64,000 nt of DNA from JBALVT01 sp047612385 (GTDB lineage Bacteria; Pseudomonadota; Gammaproteobacteria; Pseudomonadales; Halieaceae): NCBI GenBank assembly GCA_047612385.1, contig JBLGAR010000006.1, forward strand, positions 9,091-73,090, given 5' to 3'. Below, in pieces: positions 9,411-19,470 of the stretch (position 1 is its first letter; each line of letters opens with the position of its first letter). Position numbers and translations under genes: made by a program. A model generated the notes under the pieces. The model saw only the letters and a list, made by a program, of their open reading frames with translations, searched no databases and was not told the DNA's origin.

Positions 9411-10049
9411 GTGGCCCAGACGCGTATCAAAATTTGCGGTATCACCAGGCCGGAAGATGCACGTGTTGCCGCCGCGAGTGGCGCCGATGCCATCGGGCTG
9501 GTTTTTTACGCGAAGAGCCCACGAGCGGTAAGTGTCGAGAAGGCGCGCGAGTGTATAAAGGCCCTTCCACCCCTTGTTACTGTGGTCGCGTTGTTCGTCA
9601 ATGAAACGGCCGAGAATATTGGACAGATACTACGTCAAGTTCCCATCGATGTTCTTCAGTTTCACGGAGATGAAACGCCGGAGTTTTGCGAGCAGTTTGG
9701 GCGCCCCTATTTAAAAGCATTGCGTGTTCGTTCTAGCGAAGAAATTGCGCAAGCCTGTGAAATATTTCGAACCGCTAGAGCTTTGCTGCTTGACGCCTGG
9801 GTTGAAGGTGTCCCAGGTGGCACAGGGCAAACTTTTGACTGGTCCATGGCGCAGGGAAGTTTTTCTCTGCCACTCATTTTGGCGGGCGGTCTGAATTCTG
9901 ACAATGTAGGTGGCGCAATAGAGCTGCTTAAACCGTCAGCAGTAGATGTTAGTGGTGGGACAGAGAGCTCTCCTGGTATTAAAAGTGCAGCGAGTACGAA
10001 AGGTTTTGTAGAGGCAGTTCGATCTGCCGATTTATGTTTGAAGAGGTAA
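9411..10049 (+). CDS. trpF: Phosphoribosylanthranilate isomerase
   Basis: A 212-residue TIM-barrel enzyme for the third step of tryptophan synthesis, isomerising N-(5-phosphoribosyl)anthranilate. RIKICGITRPEDA at the start contains the catalytic cysteine, and LAGGLNSDNV and DVSGGTESSPG near the end form the phosphate site. The start is GTG with a weak ribosome site. The stop codon TAA shares a base with the ATG of trpB, giving the order truA-trpF-trpB-trpA; the other trp genes are not in this window. Confidence 0.96.
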   Translation: MAQTRIKICGITRPEDARVAAASGADAIGLVFYAKSPRAVSVEKARECIKALPPLVTVVALFVNETAENIGQILRQVPIDVLQFHGDETPEFCEQFGRPYLKALRVRSSEEIAQACEIFRTARALLLDAWVEGVPGGTGQTFDWSMAQGSFSLPLILAGGLNSDNVGGAIELLKPSAVDVSGGTESSPGIKSAASTKGFVEAVRSADLCLKR

Positions 10050-11275
10050 TGAAAGTGAGTAGTGAAGTTACGGATAGTATATTTGCCAGTGTTCCCGACC
10101 AAGCCGGGCGATTTGGTGTTTACGGCGGGAAGTATGTGTCAGAGACTTTGATGTCGGCGTTGGATGATTTAGAAACTCTCTATACAGAGTTGTCTGTGGA
10201 TCCGGATTTTCAGCGCGAGCTGGACGATGATCTTGCACATTATGTCGGCAGGCCATCGCCACTATACGAGGCAAAACGTTGGTCAGATCAAATTGGCGGC
10301 GCGAGAATATATCTAAAGCGAGAAGACCTAAATCACACTGGCGCTCATAAGATTAACAATACGGTAGGACAAGCCCTGCTGGCGAAGCACATGGGTAAGA
10401 AGCGTATCATCGCTGAGACAGGTGCTGGGCAGCATGGTGTTGCAACAGCGACAATCGCCGCACGTTTGGGCCTTGAGTGTCATGTATTCATGGGGGCTGA
10501 CGACATAGTGCGTCAGGCAAGCAATGTTTATCGAATGAAGCTGCTCGGTGCACATGTTGTATCAGTGACCTCGGGTTCGCGAACACTCAAAGACGCCATG
10601 AATGAAGCGATGCGAGACTGGGTGACTAATGTCGACGATACGTTTTACATCATTGGTACTGTAGCGGGACCTCACCCCTACCCAATGTTGGTGCGAGATT
10701 TTCAGTGTGTGATTGGTCGTGAGGCCCGTGCACAAAGTTTGCAGCAGACCGGGAAATTACCCGATGCGTTGGTAGCTTGTGTGGGCGGTGGCTCAAACGC
10801 CATCGGCCTGTTCCATCCCTTTTTGGAAGATGAAAGCGTCGCCATGTACGGTGTTGAAGCAGGTGGCTTGGGCATGGACACAGATCAACATGCCGCCCCA
10901 CTGACAGCGGGCACTCCGGGAGTGTTGCATGGTAATCGAACTTATCTGATGCAGGATGAAGATGGCCAGATTCAACACACACACTCTATTTCCGCCGGTT
11001 TGGATTATCCCGGAGTTGGCCCCGAGCACTCTTGGTTGAAGGATCAAGGGCGTGTCGAATACGTGGTAGCAAATGACGATGAAGCTCTGAGGGCGTTTCA
11101 TACGCTGACTCAGATAGAGGGTATTATTCCGGCGCTGGAGAGCAGCCATGCCTTGGCTTACGCCGAAACTCTAGCGTCGAAGATGTCTCCAGACCAGACC
11201 ATTGTGGTTAATTTGTCAGGGCGCGGTGACAAGGATATCCAGACTGTTGCCGAGCTCGACGGTATATCAATTTAG
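10049..11275 (+). CDS. trpB: Tryptophan synthase, beta subunit
   Basis: About 408 residues. This PLP enzyme joins indole and serine. The PLP lysine lies near residue 100 in HTGAHKINN, and the phosphate loop GGGSNAIG and the C-terminal SGRGDKD are present. Start choice is uncertain: ATG 10049 overlaps the trpF stop (TAATG), whereas GTG 10055 has AGAGG eight bases upstream; an ATG at 10034 is inside trpF. trpA starts 13 bases after its stop, and the two subunits form the alpha2-beta2 complex. Confidence 0.96.
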   Translation: MKVSSEVTDSIFASVPDQAGRFGVYGGKYVSETLMSALDDLETLYTELSVDPDFQRELDDDLAHYVGRPSPLYEAKRWSDQIGGARIYLKREDLNHTGAHKINNTVGQALLAKHMGKKRIIAETGAGQHGVATATIAARLGLECHVFMGADDIVRQASNVYRMKLLGAHVVSVTSGSRTLKDAMNEAMRDWVTNVDDTFYIIGTVAGPHPYPMLVRDFQCVIGREARAQSLQQTGKLPDALVACVGGGSNAIGLFHPFLEDESVAMYGVEAGGLGMDTDQHAAPLTAGTPGVLHGNRTYLMQDEDGQIQHTHSISAGLDYPGVGPEHSWLKDQGRVEYVVANDDEALRAFHTLTQIEGIIPALESSHALAYAETLASKMSPDQTIVVNLSGRGDKDIQTVAELDGISI

Positions 11276-11288
11276 GGAGTTGTAGATA

Positions 11289-12110
11289 GTGAGTCGTATT
11301 GAGGCGCGTTTTAAGGCGCTGGCAAAACAGGGCAAGAAGGCACTAATACCTTATATCGTAACGGGAGACCCCAGCGCGGAAATCACAGTGCCATTAATGC
11401 ACGCGCTGGTGGAGGCGGGTGCTGATATATTGGAATTAGGAGTACCCTTTTCCGACCCTATGGCAGAGGGCCCAGTGATTCAGCGTGCACACGAACGAGC
11501 TTTGGCCAATGGGATCAGCTTGCGTAAGGCGCTGGCTGCGGTAGAAGAGTTTCGCCAATCTGATCAGGAAACACCGGTGTTGTTGATGGGGTATGCAAAC
11601 CCTGTTTTGCATATGGGCTATGCAGCTTTCGCCGACGCAGCGGCGGCCGTGCAGCTAGATGGTTTACTGACCGTCGATATTCCACCGGAAGAGGTTGCGG
11701 ATGTTAACCTTGAGCTAAATCGAGTGGGTATAGACAATATCTTCCTGGTTGCGCCGACCACTCCTGACGCTAGAGTAGGCGTCATTACGCAACAGGCCAG
11801 CGGCTTCATATACTGTGTTGCGGTAAAAGGGGTGACAGGCTCCGGCAATCTGGACGCTGGACAAGTGGCTAAAAAAGTCAAGATTATTCGCGAACACACG
11901 TCCTTGCCGATTGCTGTTGGTTTTGGGATTAAGGACGCGAAGTCCGCTGCATCCATTAGCGTATGCGCAGATGGCGTGGTGGTTGGAAGCGCGCTCGTAC
12001 AAAGGGTTGCCGACGTCATCGACGCGGGGGGCAGCCAAGAGGCCGCAATTGCAGCCGCAGTTACACTCATAGCAGATATCCGTCGCGGTATAGACGACGT
12101 TACTTCCTAG
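11289..12110 (+). CDS. trpA: Tryptophan synthase, alpha subunit
   Basis: A 273-residue TIM-barrel partner of TrpB that cleaves indole-3-glycerol phosphate. The catalytic acids lie in ILELGVPFSDPMAEGPVI, and VTGSGNLD and VGFGIKDAKSA form the phosphate loop. The start is GTG, with GGGAG a few bases upstream in the trpB-trpA gap. accD follows after 47 bases, a linkage common in gammaproteobacteria. Confidence 0.96.
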   Translation: MSRIEARFKALAKQGKKALIPYIVTGDPSAEITVPLMHALVEAGADILELGVPFSDPMAEGPVIQRAHERALANGISLRKALAAVEEFRQSDQETPVLLMGYANPVLHMGYAAFADAAAAVQLDGLLTVDIPPEEVADVNLELNRVGIDNIFLVAPTTPDARVGVITQQASGFIYCVAVKGVTGSGNLDAGQVAKKVKIIREHTSLPIAVGFGIKDAKSAASISVCADGVVVGSALVQRVADVIDAGGSQEAAIAAAVTLIADIRRGIDDVTS

Positions 12111-12157
12111 CGGTGTCTGCAAGCGCTTATAATGTTATTGAGATTTGGGGAGATAGC

Positions 12158-13132
12158 ATGAGTTGGATTGACAAGATTTTGCCTTCTGGCGTTCGCAGTG
12201 AAGGCGGCGAAAAGCGATCTTCAGTTCCGGAAGGGCTGTGGAAAAAATGCGTCAAGTGCGAGGCGGTATTGTATCGCCCCGACGTTGATCGCAACGCTGA
12301 TGTTTGCCCAAAATGTGATCATCATATGCGTATTGGCGCGCGCCGGCGGCTGGATATTTTTCTCGACCCCGAGGGTAGAGAAGAGGTCCTGTCGGACATT
12401 GAGCCAGTTGATCGGCTAAAATTTAGGGACAAGAAACGCTATAGAGACCGCCTCAGTGGAGCTCAAAAGTCCACTGGAGAAAAGGATGCCTTGGTCGCAA
12501 TGAAGGGCCATTTGCAAGGTTTGTCGGTGGTGGTCGTCGCTTTTGAGTTTAATTTTCACGGTGGTTCAATGGGCTATGCGGTGGGTGAGAAATTTACCCG
12601 GGCCGCTCAAATCGCATTGGAAGACAATGTCCCCTTGATTTGCTTTGCGGCGTCGGGCGGAGCGAGAATGCAAGAAGCCTTGATTTCTCTAATGCAAATG
12701 GCCAAGACCAGTGCTGTTATAGAGAGAATGAAGCAGCAGGGTGTCCCCTATATTTCGGTTATGACCGATCCCGTTTACGGCGGCGTTTCGGCGTCCCTTG
12801 CTCTTTTAGGGGATATCAATATTGCTGAGCCCGATGCTCGTGTGGGTTTTGCCGGTCCAAACATAATCGAACAAACCATCCGTCAAAAGCTTCCCAAGGG
12901 CTTTCAGCGCAGTGAGTTCCTGCTAGAACACGGTTCGATAGACATGATTGTTCACCGCAATGAGATTAGAGATACGGTCGCCAGTTTGCTCTCAAAGATG
13001 ACTTGCCGTGATCTTGCGCCGCTTGCTGAAGAGTTGCCGGAACCCGAAGTGGAAGAGAAAATAGACGTTGAGCCGGAGGCTAGCATTGAATCCTCGGATG
13101 ATCTAGAAAGCCCTTCAAAAGAGGATGAGTAG
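12158..13132 (+). CDS. accD: Acetyl-CoA carboxylase carboxyltransferase, beta subunit
   Basis: A 324-residue subunit that with AccA transfers carboxyl from biotin to acetyl-CoA, making malonyl-CoA. A four-cysteine zinc ribbon lies near residues 28-50 (CVKC and CPKC), followed by a crotonase-like fold with ASGGARMQEA and TDPVYGGVSAS. ATG 12158 is chosen because GGGGAG precedes it and MSWIDKILPS is the standard AccD start, although the frame is open further upstream. The last 35 residues are an acidic tail. It overlaps folC by eight bases. Confidence 0.97.
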   Translation: MSWIDKILPSGVRSEGGEKRSSVPEGLWKKCVKCEAVLYRPDVDRNADVCPKCDHHMRIGARRRLDIFLDPEGREEVLSDIEPVDRLKFRDKKRYRDRLSGAQKSTGEKDALVAMKGHLQGLSVVVVAFEFNFHGGSMGYAVGEKFTRAAQIALEDNVPLICFAASGGARMQEALISLMQMAKTSAVIERMKQQGVPYISVMTDPVYGGVSASLALLGDINIAEPDARVGFAGPNIIEQTIRQKLPKGFQRSEFLLEHGSIDMIVHRNEIRDTVASLLSKMTCRDLAPLAEELPEPEVEEKIDVEPEASIESSDDLESPSKEDE

Positions 13133-14429
13133 AGACTCTCTCGCAAGCTGGCTACGCTATTTAGAAACTCTCCACCCCAACGAAATGGATCTCGGGTTGG
13201 ATAGAGTGAGAGAAGTAGCCCAACGTCTTGATCTACTGCCGGTTGAAGTTCCTGTTGTCACAGTCGCAGGTACAAATGGCAAAGGCACCACCGCTGCCGT
13301 AATGGAGGCGGTACTGGTTGAATTGGATAGAGTTGTGGGAGTGTGTAGTTCGCCGCACTTTTTCCGTTTCAATGAGAGAATTCGAGTCTCCGGAGCAGAG
13401 GTAGATGACGCTGTCATCGTCGAGTCTTTTGAGCAAATAGACCATGCCAGGCGAGATATATCGCTAACCTATTTTGAGTTTGCTACCTTGGCGGCTCTTT
13501 GGGTTTTTAAGCGCCTCAATGTTGAAATCATGGTGCTTGAGGTTGGGCTTGGAGGCAGGCTCGACGCCGTTAATATTGTCGATGCCTCAGTGGCTGTGAT
13601 AACCAGTATTGCGTTGGATCATCAGCAGTGGCTTGGATCGACGCGGGAAAGCATCGGTGCCGAAAAAGCGGGTGTGTTGCGGCGCGAGCGGCCAGCCGTT
13701 ATTGCGGACCCAGATCCACCCGAGTCTGTGATCAAGTTAATTGATGAGCTGAGTGTCCAGGCCTATTTCTTAGGGCGCGATTTTGCTTTGCACGATGATA
13801 GAGGCGGTCCGGATCATCAAACCCATTGGCATGGTTGGCTGAGCACACGCAATGGATCCAAACAGCAGCTTCCGGAGCTCCCAAGAGAGTCTTTATTGCC
13901 CGTTAATATCTGCGCGGCACTGCAGGCGCTCACGCTATTAGGTATTAGTTTTCAAGATCAGCAATTGCATACTGCTCTGTCACGAATTAAATTACGCGGG
14001 CGCAGGGAGCGCCAGGAATTGGCGGGGCGTCGTTACATTCTAGATGTAGCACACAACCCGGCCGCTGTTGATAAATTACTTGAATATATTAATTTAAGTA
14101 ATGGTAATGGAAAGATTATTGCATTGTTTTCTGTGATGGCCGACAAAGACGTTGCACAGATGATAGGGGCTTGTACCGGCCGCTTTGACGAGTGGTTCCT
14201 GGGGGATCAGCCTGAAGTACCTCGGGCCTGTACTGCCGCGTTTCTCGCCAGTGAGCTTAGTCGCCAAGGCCATCAACTTGTCAGGCGTTGCGAGAATATA
14301 CCGCAGGCTTTTCGCCAAGCGCAATCAACCATGTCGGCGGGAGATACCCTGGTTGTCTTTGGTTCGTTTTTCACGGTGGCGTCGGTGCTGCCTCTACTGG
14401 ATGAAGATCGAAGGAAGACCAAGCTGTGA
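13125..14429 (+). CDS. folC: Dihydrofolate/folylpolyglutamate synthase
   Basis: A 434-residue Mur-ligase-fold enzyme that adds glutamate to dihydropteroate and folates. The ATP loop VAGTNGKGTTAAV is near residues 44-56, LEVGLGGRLDAVN is the family signature, and DVAHNPAA lies in the C-terminal domain. The ATG lies inside the end of accD, and the gene ends overlapping the next start (GTGA), so accD-folC-dedD appear translationally coupled. Confidence 0.95.
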   Translation: MSRDSLASWLRYLETLHPNEMDLGLDRVREVAQRLDLLPVEVPVVTVAGTNGKGTTAAVMEAVLVELDRVVGVCSSPHFFRFNERIRVSGAEVDDAVIVESFEQIDHARRDISLTYFEFATLAALWVFKRLNVEIMVLEVGLGGRLDAVNIVDASVAVITSIALDHQQWLGSTRESIGAEKAGVLRRERPAVIADPDPPESVIKLIDELSVQAYFLGRDFALHDDRGGPDHQTHWHGWLSTRNGSKQQLPELPRESLLPVNICAALQALTLLGISFQDQQLHTALSRIKLRGRRERQELAGRRYILDVAHNPAAVDKLLEYINLSNGNGKIIALFSVMADKDVAQMIGACTGRFDEWFLGDQPEVPRACTAAFLASELSRQGHQLVRRCENIPQAFRQAQSTMSAGDTLVVFGSFFTVASVLPLLDEDRRKTKL

Positions 14430-15049
14430 ATGATATTCTAAAGCAACGCCTTGTCGGGGCTCTTATTCTGGTTGCCTTGGGTGTGGTGTTCTGGCCCATA
14501 ATTTTTGTAGAGCCTGGGGACGCCGCTCTCGAAGAGCTGCGGCGAATTCCGGCGCGACCAGTGGTCGACACTGCGCCGATATCTGCTCCCGACAAAAAAG
14601 GTTTGCGGGAGTCAATGCCGTTAGAGTCCCGTAAAGAAGTTCAACGCCAGCAAGAAGCTATCGATAGCGCACAGAAAGCTTTCCCTTCGGTGGCTCAGGC
14701 AGCAGGTGAGAAGCCCGCGGTGAAGACAATCCAGCCGAAAACATCCAAGAGCACGAAGCGGACAAGAACCGAGGCCCCCATTAAGCCCGCTATCGATTCT
14801 GAAGGTGTTCCAATAGCCTGGATTCTTCAGGTGGCTAGCGTTAGTCAGGCTGAAAAGGCGGAAGAATTGCGCAAGCGCTTATTGACTCTGGGCTATAAAG
14901 CTTACGTTAAAAAAATACAACGATCGGGCGATTCCCTGCTGCGTGTTTACGTCGGCCCCAAGTTTGAGCGCGCTAAGCTGGACAAGATGAAGGCGGAGAT
15001 TGATAGGGAGTTTGGTGTTAGGTCTATGGTCCTGCGGTACATACCTTGA
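14426..15049 (+). CDS. dedD: SPOR-domain membrane protein, DedD-like
   Basis: A 207-residue bitopic inner-membrane protein. A membrane helix covers about residues 9-27 (VGALILVALGVVFWP), then a Lys/Pro-rich periplasmic linker leads to a C-terminal SPOR domain (about 130-205; WILQVASVSQAEKAEELRK). SPOR domains bind denuded septal peptidoglycan, and DedD assists cell division. The GTG start overlaps the folC stop. The folC-dedD-cvpA-purF order matches E. coli and Pseudomonas, which supports the symbol. Confidence 0.85.
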   Translation: MNDILKQRLVGALILVALGVVFWPIIFVEPGDAALEELRRIPARPVVDTAPISAPDKKGLRESMPLESRKEVQRQQEAIDSAQKAFPSVAQAAGEKPAVKTIQPKTSKSTKRTRTEAPIKPAIDSEGVPIAWILQVASVSQAEKAEELRKRLLTLGYKAYVKKIQRSGDSLLRVYVGPKFERAKLDKMKAEIDREFGVRSMVLRYIP

Positions 15050-15131
15050 TACTCTGGCTCACACTAGATCCTCCTTATGTTCTTGGGGTTTCTCCGTTTC
15101 AATCTGACATCTTACTGACTAGGCCATCGCA

Positions 15132-15662
15132 TTGAATTTGAGCGCGATTAACGAGCTTTCGCTGAACTGGGTAGATTGGATAATCTTGGGAATTCTCACT
15201 TTCTCAACGTTACTAAGTTTGTGGCGGGGGTTTGCTCGTGAAGCTCTGTCACTGGCTGCTTGGGTCCTCGCTTTTGTTGCCGCCAGATTGTTTGCCGATT
15301 CCGGTGCCTCGCTATTGACTGGCATCATCGACAATGAAACGGCTCGCTATGTTGCGGCCTGCGTCGTGATCTTTGTTGGTGTTTTGGTTCTTGGCACGCT
15401 CGTTACGGCAGTTATAGCGAAGTTGATTAAGCTCACGGGCCTGAGTCTTCTCGACAGAATTTTGGGGACAGTGTTTGGTTTTACGCGAGGCCTGATAATT
15501 GTGCTGGTGATCGTGTTTGTTGTGCAGGAACTGCTGCCGGTTCAAAATCAACGTGCGATGCAGGATTCGGCGATTATGCCTCATCTAAAGATGATTGATC
15601 AGTGGGTACGTTCAGGGTTTGCGCAGTTGGGCTCCGATAGGGAAAGCCCGATTGCGGTTTGA
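15132..15662 (+). CDS. cvpA: CvpA family membrane protein
   Basis: A 176-residue inner-membrane protein with four predicted helices, beginning NWVDWIILGILTFSTLLSLWRG as is typical of CvpA. In E. coli it is needed for colicin V production and affects envelope tolerance; its molecular function is unsettled. The start is TTG at 15132, and nearby in-frame alternatives exist. It lies 60 bases before purF, the usual partner. Confidence 0.88.
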   Translation: MNLSAINELSLNWVDWIILGILTFSTLLSLWRGFAREALSLAAWVLAFVAARLFADSGASLLTGIIDNETARYVAACVVIFVGVLVLGTLVTAVIAKLIKLTGLSLLDRILGTVFGFTRGLIIVLVIVFVVQELLPVQNQRAMQDSAIMPHLKMIDQWVRSGFAQLGSDRESPIAV

Positions 15663-15722
15663 AGCTGATTGTTGGACGTGATTGGGTTGAGCTTAGATTT
15701 TTTTGTACGAGGTGAGTAGTTC

Positions 15723-17243
15723 ATGTGTGGTCTGGTTGGATTGGTAGGTAAGACCGATGTCGCTCCCGACATCTATGATGCGTTAACGGTGTTACAGCAT
15801 CGCGGCCAAGACGCGGCAGGAATTATGACCTGCAGTGGCGGCAAGTTCAGTCAGCGTAAGAGCGAAGGTCTGGTTAGGGATGTCTTCAGGCAAAATCATA
15901 TGCGGCGGATTCAAGGGCCCATGGGTATTGGTCACGTTCGCTATCCAACAGCAGGAAGCTCCGGGCCCGCATTAGCTCAGCCTTTCTACGTGAACTCGCC
16001 CTATGGCATAGCTATGGCGCATAACGGTAATCTCACCAACGCTGAACAACTTAGTCGTGAAATGTTCCAAGACGACTTACGCCACCTCAATACGGACTCT
16101 GATTCAGAAGTCCTGTTAAACGTTTTTGCGCATGAACTTCAGAACTTGGGGAAGCTTAGTCCACAACCCCAGGATATTTTTCTTGCCGTCGAGGCAGTTC
16201 ACAAGCGTTGCCGTGGTGGTTATGCCGCGCTGGCAATGTTGGTAAATTACGGTATTGTCGGATTTAGAGATCCATTTGGTATACGCCCGCTCGTTGTAGG
16301 TAAGCGGGAAACTGGCGATGGAACCGACTATATGCTCGCGTCTGAGAGTGTAGCCCTGGATGTGCTGGGGTTTACCCTGATTAGCGATGTAGCGCCGGGC
16401 GAGGCTATATACATAGATGCAAAGGGCAATTTGCATAGACAGCAGTGTGCCCAAAATCCTTCGCTGAGACCCTGCATATTCGAGCATGTGTATTTTGCCC
16501 GGCCCGACTCGCTGATGGATGGCGTATCTGTTTATAAAACCCGCATGCGACAGGGCGAGGCACTGGCCAGAAAAATTCTGGCCGAGCGGCCCGACCACGA
16601 CATAGATGTTATTATCCCTATCCCCGACACTAGCCGGATTGCTGCGCAGGCTATGGCGACGGATCTGGGTATTAAATTTTGCGAAGGCCTAATGAAAAAC
16701 CGCTACATCGGCCGTACGTTTATTATGCCCGGACAAAGTGCTCGAAAAAAATCTGTTAAACAGAAGCTCAACCCCGTTCCCCTTGAGTTCGAAGGCAAGA
16801 ATGTGATGCTCGTGGATGATTCGATTGTTCGCGGCACAACTTGCCGTCAAATTATAGAAATGGCACGGGATGCGGGAGCCAATAAGGTTTACTTTGCTTC
16901 CGCTGCGCCTCCTGTTCGCTATCCCAATGTGTACGGTATCGATATGCCGTCCGCCACCGAGTTGATAGCACACAACCGCTCTGACCAGGAGATTTGTGAT
17001 CTGATTGGTGCTGATTGGTTAATTTTTCAAGATTTGGAGGACTTGGTTGAGTGCTCTCGAGATGGCAATCCCGACATCGAGGGTTTCGACTGCTCTGTGT
17101 TTAATGGTAATTATGTCTCGGGAGATGTTGATAAAAATTACCTTGATAGAATCGAGTCCCTACGCAATGATGATGCTCAGAGCGAACAACGCGCCGTCCA
17201 GCAAGCAGCAGGCGCGGTAGTTGGCTTACACAACGACGCTTAA
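15723..17243 (+). CDS. purF: Amidophosphoribosyltransferase
   Basis: A 506-residue enzyme for the first step of purine synthesis, making phosphoribosylamine from PRPP and glutamine. Cys2 (MCGLVGLVG), exposed when Met is removed, is the N-terminal nucleophile of the glutaminase domain. The PRPP loop is VMLVDDSIVRGTT, in the C-terminal phosphoribosyltransferase domain. Length and motifs are normal. metZ follows 21 bases later, as in Pseudomonas. Confidence 0.97.
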   Translation: MCGLVGLVGKTDVAPDIYDALTVLQHRGQDAAGIMTCSGGKFSQRKSEGLVRDVFRQNHMRRIQGPMGIGHVRYPTAGSSGPALAQPFYVNSPYGIAMAHNGNLTNAEQLSREMFQDDLRHLNTDSDSEVLLNVFAHELQNLGKLSPQPQDIFLAVEAVHKRCRGGYAALAMLVNYGIVGFRDPFGIRPLVVGKRETGDGTDYMLASESVALDVLGFTLISDVAPGEAIYIDAKGNLHRQQCAQNPSLRPCIFEHVYFARPDSLMDGVSVYKTRMRQGEALARKILAERPDHDIDVIIPIPDTSRIAAQAMATDLGIKFCEGLMKNRYIGRTFIMPGQSARKKSVKQKLNPVPLEFEGKNVMLVDDSIVRGTTCRQIIEMARDAGANKVYFASAAPPVRYPNVYGIDMPSATELIAHNRSDQEICDLIGADWLIFQDLEDLVECSRDGNPDIEGFDCSVFNGNYVSGDVDKNYLDRIESLRNDDAQSEQRAVQQAAGAVVGLHNDA

Positions 17244-17264
17244 CCGCCTACAGACTCTTATTTC

Positions 17265-18467
17265 ATGAAAGATAATGATATCGAAACAGCACTCGCAGGT
17301 GCTCATCCAGATACGCTTGCCGTACGAGCGGGGCAGGTGCGCAGCGCTGAGGGCGAGCACTCCGAAGCCATCTTTGCTACCTCTAGCTATGTGTTTGACA
17401 ATGCACAGCACGCGGCGGATCGGTTTTCAGGCGACCTTCCCGGTAATGTGTATTCGCGCTACACCAACCCTACCGTACGAAACTTCGAGCAGCGAATTGC
17501 TGCACTTGAGGGTGCTGAGGAGGCTGTCGGAACAGCTTCTGGCATGGCAGCAATATTGAGTACCTGCATGGCCTTATTGAAGGCCGGCGATCATGTTGTC
17601 TGTTCACGCAACGTATTTGGCACTACCGTAAACTTGTTCGGCAAATATATGGCCAAATTTGGCGTAGAGGTGACTTTTGTCTCGTTGCTAGATCTGGGTG
17701 AATGGCAACAGGCGATGCGCCCCAATACTGCCATGTTGTTTCTGGAGACGCCTTCCAATCCTCTGTGTGAGGTTGCTGATCTTGCTCAGTTGTCTGCTCT
17801 GGCCAAGGAGCACAACGTGCTGTTAGTGGTGGACAATTGCTTTTGTACCCCCGCTTTGCAAACACCGTTGGCACTGGGAGCGGATATCGTCATCCATTCT
17901 GCAACTAAATACCTGGACGGCCAGGGTCGCTGCGTTGGCGGGGCGGTTGTCGGTTCTCACGAACACATGCAAGATGTCGTCACATTTTTGCGTACCTGTG
18001 GCCCCACTATGAGCGCATTCAATGCTTGGGTTTTTCTAAAGGGTCTTGAAACTCTTCGCTTACGTATGGATGCTCACAGTAAAAATGCTATGGCTTTGGC
18101 CCAGTGGCTGGAGCAACAAGACGCGGTGGAGCATGTGTTTTACGCCGGTCTGGAGTCTCATCCCGGGCATGCGCTGGCCGCCCGTCAACAATCGGCATTT
18201 GGCGGCGTCTTGTCTTTTCTTGTTAAGGGCGGCAAGGAGCAGGCATGGAAGTGTATTGATGCCACACGCATTATGTCTCTGACTGCGAACCTTGGCGATG
18301 CCAAAACAACCATCGTACATCCGGCGACAACGACTCACAGTCGACTCGCGCCGGCTGATAAAGCGTTGGCCGGTATCACCGATAACCTGATACGTGTTGC
18401 AGTGGGGCTTGAACACGTGGACGACCTAAAGACAGATCTTGAGCGAGGTTTTGCCGCTCTTTCTTGA
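17265..18467 (+). CDS. metZ: O-succinylhomoserine sulfhydrylase
   Basis: A 400-residue PLP enzyme of the Cys/Met-metabolism family that makes homocysteine from O-succinylhomoserine and sulfide. The PLP lysine is Lys215 in IHSATKYLDGQG; SRYTNPTVR and the MSLTANLGDAKT region are also typical. Position after purF matches Pseudomonas metZ, which favours this over a cystathionine gamma-synthase. The substrate assignment is by family and synteny. Confidence 0.9.
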   Translation: MKDNDIETALAGAHPDTLAVRAGQVRSAEGEHSEAIFATSSYVFDNAQHAADRFSGDLPGNVYSRYTNPTVRNFEQRIAALEGAEEAVGTASGMAAILSTCMALLKAGDHVVCSRNVFGTTVNLFGKYMAKFGVEVTFVSLLDLGEWQQAMRPNTAMLFLETPSNPLCEVADLAQLSALAKEHNVLLVVDNCFCTPALQTPLALGADIVIHSATKYLDGQGRCVGGAVVGSHEHMQDVVTFLRTCGPTMSAFNAWVFLKGLETLRLRMDAHSKNAMALAQWLEQQDAVEHVFYAGLESHPGHALAARQQSAFGGVLSFLVKGGKEQAWKCIDATRIMSLTANLGDAKTTIVHPATTTHSRLAPADKALAGITDNLIRVAVGLEHVDDLKTDLERGFAALS

Positions 18468-18520
18468 ATGATAATCTGGCCGTCTGCTCAATAGATTGGC
18501 AGGTCAATAGGGTAACCAAA

Positions 18521-19447
18521 ATGCAGTTACAGTCTGTGATTGATTCTGCAGTAGCAGAAGTGGGGCGTGTGCTACTCGGTAAAGAACCTCAGATACGACT
18601 GGCCTTGTGCTGTTTGTTTGCCAAGGGTCATTTGCTGATCGAAGACCTTCCCGGGATGGGTAAAACCACCCTATCTCATGCACTGGCAGACGTATTGGGG
18701 CTGGAGTATAAGCGGGTGCAGTTTACCAGCGATTTATTGCCAGCAGATATTCTTGGGGTCTCCGTTTTCGATCGCAATGATGCCAGCTTCACTTTTCATC
18801 CCGGCCCCATTTTTACCCAGTTGCTATTAGCGGATGAAATCAACCGAACTACACCCCGGACTCAGAGCGCACTGCTGGAGGCGATGGCTGAAGAGCAGGT
18901 AACGGTGGAGGGGGAGACGCGGCCATTACCTCAGCCATTTTTTGTGATCGCGACCCAGAACCCCATCGATCAATCGGGAACTTATCCGCTGCCCGAGTCT
19001 CAACTCGACAGATTTTTGATGAGGCTCGAGCTGGGCTATCCCCATCCGGCGGCGGAGCGAGAAATGTTTCAGCGCAGCGACAGTGCGCACGTTCAACACA
19101 AGACCAAGACCTGCATTTCTTTGGAGCAGTTGTACACCATTCGAACGGCAGTGGCTCAGGTACACGCTTCGGACAACTTGCTCGACTATTTACAACGTGT
19201 GGTGGCTTATACTCGGCAGTCTCCGGCCTTTGCAGTGGGCCTTTCTCCCCGAGGAGCCCTGGCCTTGTTAGACAGCGCCAAAGCCTGGGCTGTGATGAAT
19301 AGCCGTGGGCATCTTGTGCCCGAAGATATTCAGGTAGTATTACGTAGCGTGGCGGGGCATAGATTAATACCCAGCAGTGACTACGCCGGCGACAGTGGTG
19401 CGCTGGTGGAGCAACTGCAAAAGAACGTGGACGTCATAAATCCTTAA
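18521..19447 (+). CDS. MoxR-family AAA+ ATPase
   Basis: About 308 residues. Walker A is GMGKTT, Walker B is LLADEIN, and the sensor region ATQNPIDQSGTYPLPESQLDRF is diagnostic of MoxR. The frame continues upstream to a TTG overlapping the metZ stop, but ATG 18521 gives the usual MoxR N-terminus. MoxR ATPases act as chaperones for partner VWA/DUF58 proteins. Here the partner is immediately downstream, followed by a transglutaminase, matching the P. aeruginosa PA2875-PA2873 arrangement. Confidence 0.92.
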   Translation: MQLQSVIDSAVAEVGRVLLGKEPQIRLALCCLFAKGHLLIEDLPGMGKTTLSHALADVLGLEYKRVQFTSDLLPADILGVSVFDRNDASFTFHPGPIFTQLLLADEINRTTPRTQSALLEAMAEEQVTVEGETRPLPQPFFVIATQNPIDQSGTYPLPESQLDRFLMRLELGYPHPAAEREMFQRSDSAHVQHKTKTCISLEQLYTIRTAVAQVHASDNLLDYLQRVVAYTRQSPAFAVGLSPRGALALLDSAKAWAVMNSRGHLVPEDIQVVLRSVAGHRLIPSSDYAGDSGALVEQLQKNVDVINP

Positions 19448-19470
19448 GTAGACTTTTGTAGAGCGCGGCT